A stretch of DNA of 64,000 nucleotides from positions 69,758,144 to 69,822,143 of the forward strand of contig OX578276.1 of assembly GCA_951217055.1 (NCBI GenBank), in the 5' to 3' direction. The notes under the pieces are model-generated. The model saw only the letters and a program-made list of their open reading frames with translations, was not told the DNA's origin and searched no databases. Of the stretch, positions 1 through 11,742 are shown one piece after another. Every line of letters begins with the position of its first letter. Within the stretch, counting starts at the first letter, position 1. Source of the DNA: Gerris lacustris (lineage: Eukaryota > Arthropoda > Insecta > Hemiptera > Gerridae). The translations under genes and the position numbers were made by a program.

Positions 1-444
1 GAGAACATTTTTGGTCTGTCTGTCGCCCAATTTGTGTAAACCAACATATCTTAAAAGCTACACTTGTCCGATTTGATTGAAATTTGGATGGTAGGTCATA
101 ATTAGCCCATTGTTGGTGCTATATAAGTTTCTACCTTAAGCAACCATTTGTTTCTCTTCCACATGCACCCAAACTTACATTTATTTACACATGTATCTTC
201 AAAAGTACTTATCTGATGTTTATGAAATTTTAATGGTTCGTCGAAAGTAGCCCCAGATTATTATCAACCGTCTGCGCTCCTTACATTTTGCTAAATTGAT
301 TCTTTAATAATGTAAAAAATCAAAATAATGTTGAGAGTTTTAAAAAAGGGGTGAAAATGTAATAACTTGTATAATATTAGGATAAAATTTAAATTAAATT
401 TTACGACATATGACGTGAGGAAGCTATGTGCCACACTAATTGGA
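1..444 (+). repeat. Rep1 interspersed repeat, copy a (cut by window edge)
   Basis: This is a member of the most abundant dispersed repeat in the window. The plus orientation runs from an outer end that reads like GCTTACCGAAGGTAACGG to an inner end that reads like GGAAGCTATGTGCCACACT followed by AATTGG. This copy begins inside the family, at the stretch rich in GTCTGTCTGTCG, and reaches the inner end at 419-444. Other copies lie near 1.1, 4.9, 7.0, 11.4, 15.7, 24.3-26.1, 30, 39.1, 45.3 and 52.6 kb, in both orientations. No coding potential is visible. It is probably a non-autonomous DNA element whose halves often occur as inverted pairs. Confidence 0.75.
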
Positions 445-762
445 ATAGTACATTACGCATCGAGTGCGGAAAGTAGCATTTTGCATGCGAGTGTGGAGTT
501 TGCACCCAAGCGACAGCGAGGGTAGTAAAACCAGACGAGCAATGCAAAGTGCCGTTTTCGCACGAGTTGCGTTCCGTACTTTATCTACGATTGTTAGATT
601 TAAATAATAAATACAGAAACAAATAAACTTGCTATATGTAAGTTCGTATCTCTCTCTTGATAAAGATGGCATTAATTCATTAGTTGTATTTTTTGCCGAA
701 TTAATTATTTCTGGAGGATTATTATTCTCCACATTTTCGTCAAAGTCACTTGATTCACTCAT
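436..762 (-). pseudogene. Duplicated short ORF, copy 1 (108 codons; tyrosine-recombinase-like N-terminus?)
   Basis: The ORF starts MSESSDFDENVENNN and is nearly identical over its first ~65 residues to a plus-strand ORF at 41447. The segment around residues 30-47 (ELMPSLSRERYELTYSKF) resembles the start of the helical N-terminal domain of Crypton/DIRS-type tyrosine recombinases, but this is pattern recognition only. After about residue 68 the two copies go into different frames through a one-base difference, so the downstream half is probably not protein. It may be a first exon followed by intron-like sequence. Upstream, on the same strand, lie a 36-bp palindrome and an NRF1-like site that also accompany copy 2. 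The block ends abruptly against the inner end of Rep1 at about 437-444. No catalytic domain is present. Confidence 0.45.
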
Positions 763-862
763 TATTTTTCACTAAAAACTCGATATAAACAGTTACTTTA
801 ATAAAAGAACACCAAATTAGTTTTGTTAAATGTAAACAAACTCACTAATCGTGCCTAAAAAT

Positions 863-914
863 GAAGAATTCCTCTTCTTTACCGCACTAGTGCGGTAAAG
901 AAGAGGTATTCTTC
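863..914. promoter_or_regulatory. 36-bp perfect palindrome (52 bp with one mismatched pair)
   Basis: CCTCTTCTTTACCGCACT followed by its exact reverse complement occupies 871-906. The flanks GAAGAAT and ATTCTTC extend the symmetry to 863-914 with one mismatched pair. It lies about 110 bp upstream of the minus-strand ATG at 762 and recurs at the same relative place in the second copy near 41.3 kb. It could be a dimer-binding operator or a transposase-binding site. Confidence 0.8.
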
Positions 915-927
915 AGAACTATGAGAC

Positions 928-937
928 GCGCATGCGC
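928..937. promoter_or_regulatory. NRF1/Ewg-type palindromic site GCGCATGCGC
   Basis: The 10-mer GCGCATGCGC matches the NRF1 consensus, a promoter-proximal element of animal housekeeping genes. It lies upstream of the minus-strand ORF and is conserved with it in the second copy at 41280-41289. This suggests that the duplicated block carries a promoter. Function is inferred. Confidence 0.5.
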
Positions 938-1071
938 AATGAATACAAGTACGTAAAGAATCACTTTCTACGCATCTAAACAGAGATACAATGTTTATAT
1001 TTCGTATCAATCGTAGATAAAAGTATTTACATGTATTAAAGTGTCAATTATCAGCGCACTATTAAAAATGC

Positions 1072-1326
1072 GTAGCATCAAAAGAGCGCAGACGGTTGAA
1101 AATAATCTGGGGCTATAAGCTACTATCGACAAACCATTCAATATTTCATAAAAATCAGCTAAGTACTTTTAAAGATATAGGTTCGTCTCGTAGCCGGCGC
1201 AAGCGACGGTGCTTTGTATATTCCAGGTACTTGTAAAAATTAGATAAGTACTTTTGATGATATATGTGTAAATAAAGGTATGATTATGCATATGATGAAG
1301 AGAAACAAATTGGCGCAGAAGTTGTA
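1072..1326 (-). repeat. Rep1 copy b, inverted and truncated
   Basis: The sequence AGCGCAGACGGTTGAAAATA, followed by ATCTGGGGCTA, is the reverse complement of 241-290. The body continues to the GAAGAGAAACAAATTGGCG segment near 1320. Together with copy a it forms an inverted pair around the promoter-plus-ORF block at 445-945. An odd GC-richer interruption (CGTAGCCGGCGCAAGCGACG) lies at about 1190-1210. Confidence 0.65.
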
Positions 1327-1371
1327 AAAAATTATTAATTATTTTATTTATTTATTTCTTAATTTTTTAAG

Positions 1372-1374
<3 letters not shown>

Positions 1375-1409
<35 letters not shown>
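1375..1409. repeat. Poly(T) tract, 35 bp
   Basis: A run of 35 T follows the truncated Rep1 copy. It could be the A-tail of a minus-strand retroposed sequence or simple slippage. Nothing adjacent decides this. Confidence 0.9.
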
Positions 1410-1709
1410 CATTTTTTATAATATATCTGAGGTAATCGATTAATTGAGTAAAGAAAAATGGTCGGTAAATTTCGGCGCCTCTATGTTGTTATCTGCTGTA
1501 TGAAAATGAAAAAGAAAATATTTAGATTGGATAAAATAGAGACCAACAAATCTTTTAAAACTTAAAATTTGAGTTATCTTTAGCAATATTTTATTACAAC
1601 CAGTTAATTTGCAAAATCGATTAACATGGGTCTTAATTTTTTTGTCCAAACTTTGCACGAGCTAAATGGATAAGCCTCTAATTTAGAAGATCTGGTTTTA
1701 TTCATGAAC

Positions 1710-1935
1710 GACGTAGCACCACCACATGTTGCTGTTGCTGTTAGCGAGTGTTTTACATTTGGGTTTTACTGCACGACGCATGACAAGAGTGTTCCAGCTA
1801 TATTATGGCCTCTGATGTCACTTGATTTGAGCTTCGTGAACTAAATTATACGCCCCACTATTACTCTTGTGGGAATACGTCAACGAATCGAAAGAGGTTG
1901 CTAAAAATTCGACAAATGCCCAGACTTCTTGATGA
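1710..1935 (+). pseudogene. Mariner/Tc1-type (IS630 superfamily) DDE transposase remnant
   Basis: Conceptual translation from 1710 gives DVAPPHVAVAVSECF, then LWPLMSLDLS. These correspond to the DGAPPH and WPPRSPDL blocks around the second and third catalytic acidic residues of insect IS630-Tc1-mariner-like transposases. In intact members the block continues with PLDFFLWGYVK; here a stop follows at 1842-1844. The nucleotide relic GTGGGAATACGTCAAC (about 1870-1885) still shows the WGYVN part in another frame. The fragment therefore covers the C-terminal third of the catalytic domain and has frameshifts and stops. No terminal repeats were found around it. It is non-functional. Confidence 0.55.
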
Positions 1936-2063
1936 CAACTGAAATGATTTTTTTCGGAGGTTTAATGTGTGTTGAAGACGAGGGAAGGTATTCGAACATA
2001 TTCTTTTGCTTCACAAATGTTTATTAATAGGATCCCTCCTCCCATTCTCAGGAATTTTCTGAT

Positions 2064-3060
2064 TTTACTACGTTTTTATTAGCTTGCTTTCTTGTTTGTT
2101 TGTCCAGTACAAATTTTAACTAACTTCCCGAGTAGCTAGACATTTGAAACTTTTAGAATAGCTTAGAACACAATGACAATGCATTATTTTAATACTTTTA
2201 GCCATCTTTCAGCATATTTTAATTCGTTTTCAGCAAATTTTGCTGTAAGGAAAGTTAGTTCGGAAAAAATCCGCATGTTATTTTATTTTATTTTTTTTTT
2301 GCCATATCCCATATTTACAATCTTCATTTTGACGAGTGTCAAATTTGTGATTTTTATAAATAAGAGATAAACATTGAATGACAGCAAAACAGGAAATATA
2401 TCGATTATATTTTTTTAAATATATCGATGGCACGGTTTAGATTTGGTGTTGGGGAGATCCGTTGTACAAAGATTTGTCCTTTTATAGGTTTAAGATCAGC
2501 TCTCTAGATGGTTGTCATTTATGTGAAGTAAATAAATTCGGAACTATTTTTTTTTCACTAACATTATTATATAACAATTTGTTTTGACAAGTCCCATATT
2601 TATAATCTTCATTTTGACGTGTTTCAAATTTATGATTTTTCATTAAGAAATTACCATTGAATGACAGCGAAAAAGGAAAAGTAAACAAAGAAATAAATAA
2701 AAAGACGTGTGACAACCAAGTTTGTTTACAAGAGTGTCCTAGGTATCGGTTTAATTTTTCTGCATCTGTACTTCTTTAATTGTCCACATTTTTATTTTTC
2801 TTCTTTTACTGTCCCTCCACGGGGGCATATCAATGGCACGGTTTAGATTCGGTGTTGGCGAGATCCGTTGTACAAAGATTTGTCCATTTATAGGTTTATG
2901 ATTAGCTTTCTTGATAGTTGTCATTTATGTGAAGTAAATAAATTCGGAACTATTTTTTTTTTCACTAACATTATATTATAACAATGACAATCATTAAAAG
3001 CAGATTTTGTAATTATCAACATTACATATGATTCAACAGAAAATTTAAAAACGTAGTAAA
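2064..3060 (+). mobile_element. Rep2 TIR element, copy 1 (~1 kb)
   Basis: The ends read TTTACTACGTTTTTA at 2064-2078 and TAAAAACGTAGTAAA at 3046-3060, a 15-bp perfect terminal inverted repeat. The interior starts with TTAGCTTGCTTTC and GTTTGTTTGTCC. It holds a block (ATGGCACGGTTTAGATT through AAATAAATTCGGAACTA) that occurs twice, at about 2425-2560 and 2832-2975. Further copies lie at 50494-51094 (plus) and 54528-56385 (minus). An open frame at 2173-2370 is conserved in the other copies only because the DNA is; it resembles no known protein. No clear target-site duplication was seen. It is most likely a non-autonomous DNA transposon. Confidence 0.7.
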
Positions 3061-4906
3061 TAAAAAGGTTATTTTTATCTTGTAATTATATACTTATAAA
3101 GACAACTAGATGTCCACTAATTTTGTTTCTATCGTAACATCCTGAATAACATAGTGTTTAAGTTCTTCTGCGTATTTTATAAAAAAAATAATGAAAAGTA
3201 CTTTTAGTAATTTACTTTTTTACATTTCTGAGGAGATCTTCTGCAGTAACACTATTTACTATCTCTATAATAAAATATTTTAATTTTATAAAAAAAAAAA
3301 AGAAAAAAACTACGACTACTTTTGAGTGGGAAATATCTGATAACTAAAATGGAATTATTAAATTAATAAATATAATATCCTATATATCTATTAGGGTATA
3401 TATAAATTTATATATTTATAATTAGAGAGAGAGAGATTGAATAAAAAGTAATCATATCATCGACAAAATCTTGGTTTTTTAGTCATTGATTATTTCGTTT
3501 GTTGAAAATTCATAATAAATTCTCTATAGAATAAATGAAGTTAAATTAATGAAGTCAATTATAAGAAATTTACAGAGTAAGAGGTATCACCCAGCAAATT
3601 GAGGAAATTCAATAATATATAAGTGTGTGAGTGATGTGCATTTAGGAGAGGGTTGGTTGCTCTTTCTAAGGATAAGTTGGACAGGCTTGGAAGTTTTCTA
3701 GAGGTCGAGGCCGGGTCTTCTTCACTGATGTATATATACGAATGAGGGATCAGCGGCTCTTAAACTAGACCGACACAGAACTTCACTTAGCTTCAGTATT
3801 GGGGCAATTCTCTCTATCTCGCCTCTTTACTCGAGGGCCCCGAGCAACACTGTGAATCTCAACCTTCTCTTCTTCTCCCTTGCCTAAACTCGGTGGAAAA
3901 TTACTAAACAAAAAGAAACGGATGACAACTCTGCCGAATTCTCTGAAAACGGTTGGCAACCAAAATTTAAAACGAATACAATGTCGATCCTGATTGAAAA
4001 GGGCCAATGCAAATAGTTCTTTTTATATCCTTTTCCTCTTTTGTTGGTGGAACATTCCAACTGATTTCAATATCAAATTGACCTTATTTATTCTCTGTTT
4101 CGCATGAGAAAGCAATCTGTATCATTCAGTGCAAAGCAAAACAATTTAAAATGAAATAAAATGCCTATATTGATTATTTGAAAATATGTTAATCACATTT
4201 TGCTATTACAATAAAATAAATGTAATGGATTTGTGATCAAATTAGCATAAGTTTCTGAACAATACAAAAAAATCATCGAAAAGAACGGCTTACTATGAAA
4301 GACCAGCATACTGTCGAAATTATTTTTAATGAGGAATCTTTTATTGCAATTCGTTAAACTTTATCCTTGAAATTCCAACGGCATAATATATTTAAGCGGT
4401 CGAATATGTAAAATTATCAAAATAATTAGTTATGATTGTTATATTGAAAATTTCAATGTTTATCTTAACAAGCCTCTCAATATAATTTAGGTCACCCAAG
4501 GTATCGTGGGGTAACTTACGACCTGCTTACGATCCTGCCACCTGACCTAAGGATTCGCCTGACATCTTAGGTAAATTCCAAACCCTGTCCATAAACCAAA
4601 GTATACAGGATTAATCCGTAAATTAGGTTCCAGAGGAACTTCCTCCATAATTTACATGAATTAAGTTGTCAAATTTCACACTGTAGATCATCTACCTAGA
4701 GCCCCTATCCTCTATAATGTCCCAGTAACTACCCAATCTTGTTTGAGTTTGAAGATAGCTTAATTTTATGTGTCAAGACTGACATGAAAATTTGCTAATT
4801 AGCGTGAAGCCAAGCTCTTCATTTTATATTTCATGCTTAATGTAATATAATGCGGGTTAAAAAAAAAACATGATTAATGGTCATATTCGCCAATTAAACA
4901 AAATAG
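3061..4906. other. No gene seen
   Basis: AT-rich sequence with a short GA run at 3426-3435. Two GC-richer patches at about 3640-3990 and 4480-4750 carry no recognisable motif. Open frames here are under 80 codons and resemble nothing known. Confidence 0.6.
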
Positions 4907-5318
4907 AAGCTATTTTATCGTTCTGAAGAACGAAAATATTTTTTGTCTCCGATTTCAATAATTTCAAGACACAAATCCATTTCAGACATCAGAGAATATT
5001 TTTGGTTCCGTGACTGTCTGTCGCTCAATTTTTGCGAACCAACATATCTTAAAAACTACACTATCAGATGAGAACTTTTGAAGATATAGGTGTAAATAAA
5101 TGTATATTTGAGAACATCTGGAAGAAAAACAAACTTGTATGGGACCAATAATGGGGTAATTATGACCAACCATATGAATTTCATTAAAATAGGATAAAAT
5201 TGTTCCCTAAAGTCTATAACGTATTTCTTTTTTGGAATTTAAGAATTCGTAATCATAAAAAATGTTTTTTATTTAAAACTAGAACAATGTTTCCGTTACC
5301 TTCGACAAGTTTGGAAGC
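4907..5318. repeat. Rep1 copy c, short foldback form
   Basis: The sequence runs in plus Rep1 orientation from the GTTCTGAAGAACGAAA segment to about 5065 (AACATATCTTAAAAACTACA). It then switches to minus orientation, from AACTTTTGAAGATATAGGTG to a TTCCGTTACCTTCGACAAG outer end near 5315. The middle of the family is missing, so two outer ends lie back to back. This supports Rep1 being a long inverted-repeat element that can collapse to its arms. Confidence 0.6.
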
Positions 5319-7021
5319 AAAAACAAAACAATTTTTACAGATTTAAAGCTGTGTGCCTAATTGGTAGACTAATTTTAAAAATGTTCTTTTTTCTAAAATT
5401 AATTGGAGGTTAAATGAAAGTTCCAAGTAAGCATGGTGTAAGTTTAAAAGCAATTTTTAGATTTACCAATACAATTTTATCTCATAATACTCGTATAAAA
5501 TATACACATATATTTCCTATTATCTGTGGGAAATAGAATACAGAGAAGAAAGTTTCATCTAAACTTTATCTGAGAATGAGAATCCCTTGTGGAACAAGCT
5601 ACTTTATATCGAGACCTATTTACTATTGGAGCAAAGTCTTACAGTAATAACAGTAATGGCCCAAAAAATCTCTGATAGAGTTTAACAGTTAAAAATGAAA
5701 ATAAAAATAAAATTGTATTGAATGAAAAATAAAAATGTAAAAGCTGCAAATGATAAAAGCTCGAAAAAAGTTAAAAGAGAGATCATAAAAATATCAGGAT
5801 GTAGAATTTAAACGTTAGAATCCCGACCTTTAGCAGAGCAAATGTCACATCATTTGCTCTGCGTTTGTAGGGTAGCAATTTTAAGTGGCTGCGGGGATGC
5901 TACGTTTGCTATTTCCTCTATTGGTTTTCCTTGCCCTTTACTTTTCTTTTGCTTGAAGGGGAGGGCGTTTCTCGGACGCACACAAACGTAAAAATCTTAC
6001 TTCTAACCATATTTCCCTTGGGGGCTTACTTGGTCGAGGGAATCGTTTTATTCATTCCTCCTTGCCTTATTCACACACGCACGTTAGACACTCCCAAACC
6101 AGTTTCTGGGTCGGATAAGAAAAAGTTGAATTTTCCCTTCTTTCAATTTAAACATACTCCTCCCTACATATTTTTCTCTCTTTACTTCAGTCCATATAAT
6201 TATTTGTATCTGATATGTGCATACTAAATCTGTTGATTGTTTTTCCACTAAACCTTCGCGACTATTTTCTTGTTTCGTCTGTATTTTTCTCTCTTTTATT
6301 ATACCCGAACGATTCTTCGTTCCCTTTTTAACAAACGAGAGTTTAATCAAATTAAAAAGAAATATAAACCCTGAGAGAGCATATATTACCGTTAAATGAC
6401 ACGTTTAACCCCCTCGAACTCCCTAAGGCTTTTCAGCTTGATATGATGCGTGTGTATTTTTATTATGTATTTTACTTTCTCTGATATTAAGTGCACTAAA
6501 TTATATACGAAGTAATAAATATATAAAAAAAAATTCTAAAATTACATAAAAATAAAGTGTATAGAATGTGGTTATTTCTATAAATTATCTGAGCTAAGTA
6601 TGCGTGAATAAGTGAGGAATATATAATAGAGGAATTTAAGTTAAAAAAAAAAGTTGAAAATAAACAAAAAAGCATATGTTGTTCGATTTCTCGGAAGCTT
6701 GCTTAAGCCTTTTGTTTCTGCATCGACTTATTGTTAGTATTTACATTGACTTAATTTTAATTCATGATGTAACACCGGGAATACGTTATTTGGAACTTTT
6801 ACTGTCAGAAAAACATGTTGGCACTAATCTTCAATACAAAATGAAACGATATAGATCCTTAACTTATCTAGTTTATAGCAAGATAAGGTAACCTAATTTT
6901 CTTAAAATAAATATTGTAGAAAACAGTTAAAAAGGGGTTTCTATTTTGTCTAGTTATTACTCATTCCTTGAAAAGTATCTCTACCTATAATTAGCTGGTG
7001 AAAGATTATGAAATATTAAAT
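5319..7021. other. Interval between two Rep1 ends; no gene recognised
   Basis: A Rep1-like inner end (GCTGTGTGCCTAATTGGTAG, about 5349-5368) faces an inverted one at 7022-7060 (TCTACCAATTAGTGTGG). The intervening ~1.65 kb may therefore be the inside of one element. It holds overlapping open frames of 60-98 codons at 5931-6399 on both strands. These have pyrimidine-rich, low-complexity composition and no known motif, so I do not call them genes. Confidence 0.45.
5833..5862. repeat. 12-bp-stem hairpin
   Basis: GCAGAGCAAATG and CATTTGCTCTGC are separated by TCACAT. The perfect stem is G+C-richer than its surroundings. No T-run follows immediately. Confidence 0.75.
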
Positions 7022-7505
7022 AAATTAGTCTACCAATTAGTGTGGCAATAGCTTCCTCGCGTCCTGTAGTGTGTAATTTAATTTTTATGATTTTACAACC
7101 CATTATTGTCATATTCATTTCATTTTACCCCTTTTTGAAATTATATTTTTCTTTTTACACGAATAAAAGTAAATTAATCTGAGGCTATCTGCGGGTCATT
7201 TTCAAAAAACCATCTAAACTTCTTTAAAATCATATGAGTTCTTTTGAAGATATAGGTGTAAATAAATGTGTGTTTGTGCGCTTGTTGAAGAGAAACAAAA
7301 TGGACGCAAAAGTTTGAAACTTATATGTGCCCAATAATAGACTAATTATGGCCTACCACATAAATTCATATGTGACAGACACGGGACCAAAATTTTCCCT
7401 GATGTCTAAAACGGATTTCTGTCTTGGAACTTTTGTTTTATGCCGTCAAGGGCATAAAACATTTTCGTGTTTTAGAACCATCGCATACAGCTTCCGTTGC
7501 GTTTT
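7022..7505 (-). repeat. Rep1 copy d, near full length, inverted
   Basis: It begins at the inner end CCAATTAGTGTGGCAATAGC and runs through ATCTGAGGCTATCTGCGGG, TTTTGAAGATATAGGTGTAA, CCCTGATGTCTAAAACGGAT and GAACCATCGCATACAGCTTC, ending CGTTGC. The order is the reverse complement of copy h (24862-25430). A local palindrome, TTTTATGCCGTC then AAGGGCATAAAA, lies at 7436-7459. Confidence 0.7.
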
Positions 7506-10500
7506 TTTGTATCAAATTTAAACTTTAATTTGCCAAAACTATATACTATTCCTTTCTACTCTTTTTATTAGCTTTTTATATATACATTTACATAATATTA
7601 ATTTAAAATTCAAAATGTTATGTCATCCTTGAAAGTTATATTCTAAAAAAAGTTTTTTGTATACTCTATGTCTCTACGTTCAGCGTCTATCTATATTATT
7701 TTATTGAAATGGAATATTTAAATATTTTTCTCATTACTATAATATCATGAAATAACATTGAATTAATAATAATCGGTGAAAACTGTCACTAGGCATCTTG
7801 GGAGTTTATTCAAATTGGTTGATAAGGTTTGTTTGGTATCTGAAGTACAGATGTAGTTTTGCTAAGAATGTTGCAATTCTTGAATGTTTAAATGCCAGAA
7901 CTATTAAATTTTAACGAATTGAGTCTTTCCAATAGAGTCGAAGATTTAATGCTATATACTCTTTAGAGAAATACTTTCATAGCCATCCAAACGTTGTGTG
8001 TGTAATGTTTTCTTTGTTAGCAGTGAATAAACACGTTAAAACAAGGTTATAAAATTTTAGAGCGATAGCAAGTAATGCTTCTGTTTAGTATGTGAAGAAC
8101 AATGATTGTCTATTGTTATGTTTAGCATTACAAGACTAAAAAAGAGAATGAAATAATATTTCTCTTTCATTGGCAGCCACATTTTTTATTTCAAGAAAAG
8201 TGAGTTTGAGTAGTCTAATTCCATTTAGTCGCTGTAACCTCGGAAAAGAAAATAAAAGTGTAATGGAATCGGAGAGTTGTTTTTCAGATGGGTAGAAAAA
8301 GAGCAAGGTAGGTTCTGTAAGGAATAAATCTTTGCTGAGAGTCGGTTTTAAGGCTACGGCTGTAGGGTCGGACTAATACAGCTGAAGGGTTGGAAGAGAT
8401 GGGAGAATTTCCTCTTGCCTGGATGCCTCTCGCCAGGCTGAACCCGCTACACAGGCAAGGTTAAATGGAGTATAAGCAGGTCGATCCACTCTCCTGAACC
8501 ACAGGCCCCGACAAAACTCCACAGACCGTAAAAATACAGGGCGGAACAAGGGAATCCAGTTTGATTAGAGTAAAATGAACTCAATATATAGAACAGTGGA
8601 GAAGAGTGGAACCAACTTCTGATAGATTTGAAGTGATCTCAAGGGTTAAGTATGATTACTCTTTTATACTTCTATACAATAAGAAGGACTCAGATAAAAT
8701 ATGATGTAATTCAGAGTAGGCATAGATAGGGATAGAATTGAACAAAAAAAGTTGCTCACTTTTTATAAATTGGAACTCGCCGTTTTCTTCTTTCTCTCAA
8801 ATGTTGAAGATATTTTTTATAATAAGCTTTGTGATAAGACTGAAAACTTTGAAGTTTGAACTATATTTTTTATTTTATGTAATCACCCGACCTTGTCTCA
8901 CGAAGAGGTTGTGTAAACCACGCTCCTGGTCACGTATTAGGGGCCGATCAGACAGGGTAGCCGGATGGTCATTCCATCCGAATTAAGATTGATAGAAAGG
9001 ACTTCACTGAAGATAGGACACTTTACTCAATGAAGTGACAGTATAATTCTCTTTGTCAGATTCCGTAAGGAAAAGCCCGAGACTTTTTGGCTGGATAGAA
9101 TCTTAACGGGCCATGTAAACGCCCTGACGAGTAGTCAGGAGACCGGAGCAAGGGAAACCCGGAATAGGTAACAGGGCCAGGACCTGGTGGTGGGAACGGT
9201 TCGTCTAATCACCCCTATAATCTGTTATAGGTTTTTATCTGGCCTGATTGTTGAGCATATTTTCCATAATTTTATTATGAGGGTTAAAAAAATTAGATAA
9301 ATTGACTTTTAGGAAGTTGTTGTAATAATATAAGAGTTACATAAAATCATGTTTCAATTCCAAGTATAGATTAAATTTGTTCTTGAGATTAGCTCGAAAG
9401 TTATGCAGTAGATTGAGGAAGTCAATAGACACGTTTAAACATATTTAAAAATAAATTAATCTAGTTAAATTTTGAGATAGGTAGTAAAGAAACAGAAATT
9501 ATTTTTATTTTTATGCTTTGCATGTATTATAGTAAGACTTTAAACAGACTGTAAATTCTTAGTTTCCAAGTTAGCGACAACGCATTAGAGTAAAAACTTT
9601 ACCTGGATCTCCTATATATTGTTGTAATTTACGGACTTTTATTTATATAAATCTAGTTTAGTCTGCAAGATTTCTCATTAACGAATTACTTCTAATTACA
9701 AAAAAGGGTACGATAAGGAAAATAAGATTTTTTTCCCCCTCTTGGACCTCTATTTGAATACAAATTGTATAAAATGAGGTCAAAAGAAAATTAGCTGGCC
9801 CCTAAGATTCTAATCTCTCTCATTTAAATTGTGCCAGGTTAGCCTACTAAGGGACCCAAATATATTTCAGGAGTAATTAATGCCTACCAAGTTTTTGTCC
9901 TGGGAAGATTGGCCACACCCCTCTTCTCTTCTTATAAACCTTGTCCAACAAGTTCTCTTAAGTGCCATTCTCCCTGTGTAATTAGAACAAAAACCTTTAA
10001 ATCGATGTTTAATGAAAATGATTCTGACTTTGCGTCATAGACTGTAAATTTTGATGTGTTTACTGATAAAATGTAATATTCTGGAATGCTTCATGCTTAC
10101 ATAAACCTCATTTAATAAAATTAAAATATATTGTAATAAAAACCAATGAATACAAGTGATAGTGTTTCTTTTTACGCCCTTGCTTGCTTAACGTTAAAAA
10201 ATAATTTATTATTACGATAGTATAACAGTTCTCCCAAAATTATGGTTTTGAGACTTGCTCTTAGTTCCTGTCATAAAGTCCTACCGGAATAGGGTGAACT
10301 GGTCATTCCCCCTTCCACGGGGATCCCTTCGGCTTCAATTATGAACGTATTTCCATCTCGGAAATGGCCAATTCTCTTCTATCAGTATTCCGAGGGAGTG
10401 CAAGCCTCCGCTATTTTCCCAAGCCATCGACGACGTTCTAAATTCGAAATCTTATTCAATTTTCCGATCTTATACGTTGTCTTAGCTTAGAGGTTTCTTA

Positions 10501-11360
10501 ATATTGCAATTTCAAACTAAATAGATTATAGTGAGCATTGAGTATTAAATCATGCAAAAGAGAATATTTTGCAAAATACTATCTCCCAAAAAAATAATGT
10601 AAATACCATAAATTTCTATTATGCATTCATTTTTAAAATAAACTGAATCCTCGAAAAAATTAAACAATATTATATAAATGAAATTTTCTTCTGATTCATT
10701 AATTGGAAAATATTTTTACTATTTACAAAAATTAAAAGCTTAATATACACTGTAGTTATATTCATTAGCCATCAGTAACCTATTTCACGAGTCTGCAAAA
10801 AATTTTATACCTATCATCTTTAATTACATTTGATTAATTTTGGTAGTGAACTTTTTTTATTCCTTAATAAATAATAGGACTTCTGAAGCAAAGGTGTCAG
10901 GATGAAAAAGTAAAGGTTATTCTAGAAGGTAAAAATTAATTCATTTATTTTACTTTTAGTATTCTAAAAAAAAGAATTTGGTAATTTTACTTTGCACCAA
11001 GATAAAATGCAGTCTTTTGATGTGTTGGGCTCGGAAGCAGTATCTAGATTTTGCGGAATGTCATTAGCTTTCCTCCCGGATTTCTATCTGATACATTTTA
11101 TCTAGATTATCATGTCACTGTCGCTCTCTTTTTATGTTTCTTCCTATCCCATCCTTTCATAACCACGTCGTTTACACCCGTATCTCTAGAGTTAGATCTC
11201 TTTCCTAACCAAACGAGGACTTCATATAAGTCATCTGACCCTTCTAAAGTTGCCAACCGTCTGTCCCTTTCTCGTACTCCGCTTATCTTTTTATCGGAAT
11301 CTGAAGTGATCTTTATGTCCTTGGAACAGTTTTAACTTCTTTTTTCCACTTGTTTATTTT
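7506..11360. other. No gene seen; GC-richer unidentified blocks
   Basis: Mostly AT-rich sequence without recognisable coding. Two GC-richer blocks at about 8325-8540 and 8885-9205 stand out. They contain many short purine-rich words (GACCGGAGCAAGGGAAACCC, AACAGGGCCAGGACCTGG), have no open frame worth naming and match no RNA I recognise. Another such block is at 10240-10440. They may be LTR or UTR pieces of unidentified elements. Confidence 0.5.
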
Positions 11361-11550
11361 TGGTTCTAAGCTTACCGTAGGTAACAGAAGCTTCTTACTG
11401 AAAAATGAAATTTGGATAGTAGGTCATAATTAGCCAATTGCTGGGCCCTGATTAAAGTCAACCTTCTGCGTCCATTGATTTTTTCCGCAGCGCGCAAACT
11501 TTTTATATTAACACCTATATTGCTAGCACACCTAATCCGATTTTAAAGAA
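11361..11550 (+). repeat. Rep1 copy e, internally deleted
   Basis: It starts with the outer end TTCTAAGCTTACCGTAGGTA, jumps to GAAATTTGGATAGTAGGTCA, and continues with CAACCTTCTGCGTCCATTG to the TTATATTAACACCTATATTG segment. The middle and the inner end are missing. Confidence 0.6.
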
Positions 11551-11742
11551 ATATAGAGCATTCCATCGTATGTATTGCTAATTATAATATTTGAATAATT
11601 TAAATTATATTTATTTAATATATTACACCAATATTACATCATTTTTTCCTCTTCAATAATTACTCTTGTTGTTGATTGCAAGTCAGCAAAAAGTTGTGGA
11701 TCCTTTCGGGTGTTCGAGTTGCCTCTTAACTCTTTTCTTTTT

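Noticed and set aside
2173..2370. 65-codon frame conserved in three places (2.2, 50.7 and 56.1 kb)
   Set aside because: It is repeated because Rep2 DNA is repeated. The copies do not show synonymous-biased change, the peptide is low in complexity and there is no recognisable domain.
5931..6399. Overlapping 60-98-codon frames on both strands
   Set aside because: Pyrimidine-rich composition opens several frames at once; no motif, signal or homologue was recognised.
8325..9205. GC-richer blocks thought at first to be rRNA or an intron ribozyme
   Set aside because: No rRNA helix signature, no group I or II core motifs, no second copy in the window.
11051..11335. 94-codon plus-strand frame
   Set aside because: No recognisable domain; Ser/Phe/Leu-rich composition fits local pyrimidine bias; no supporting upstream signal.
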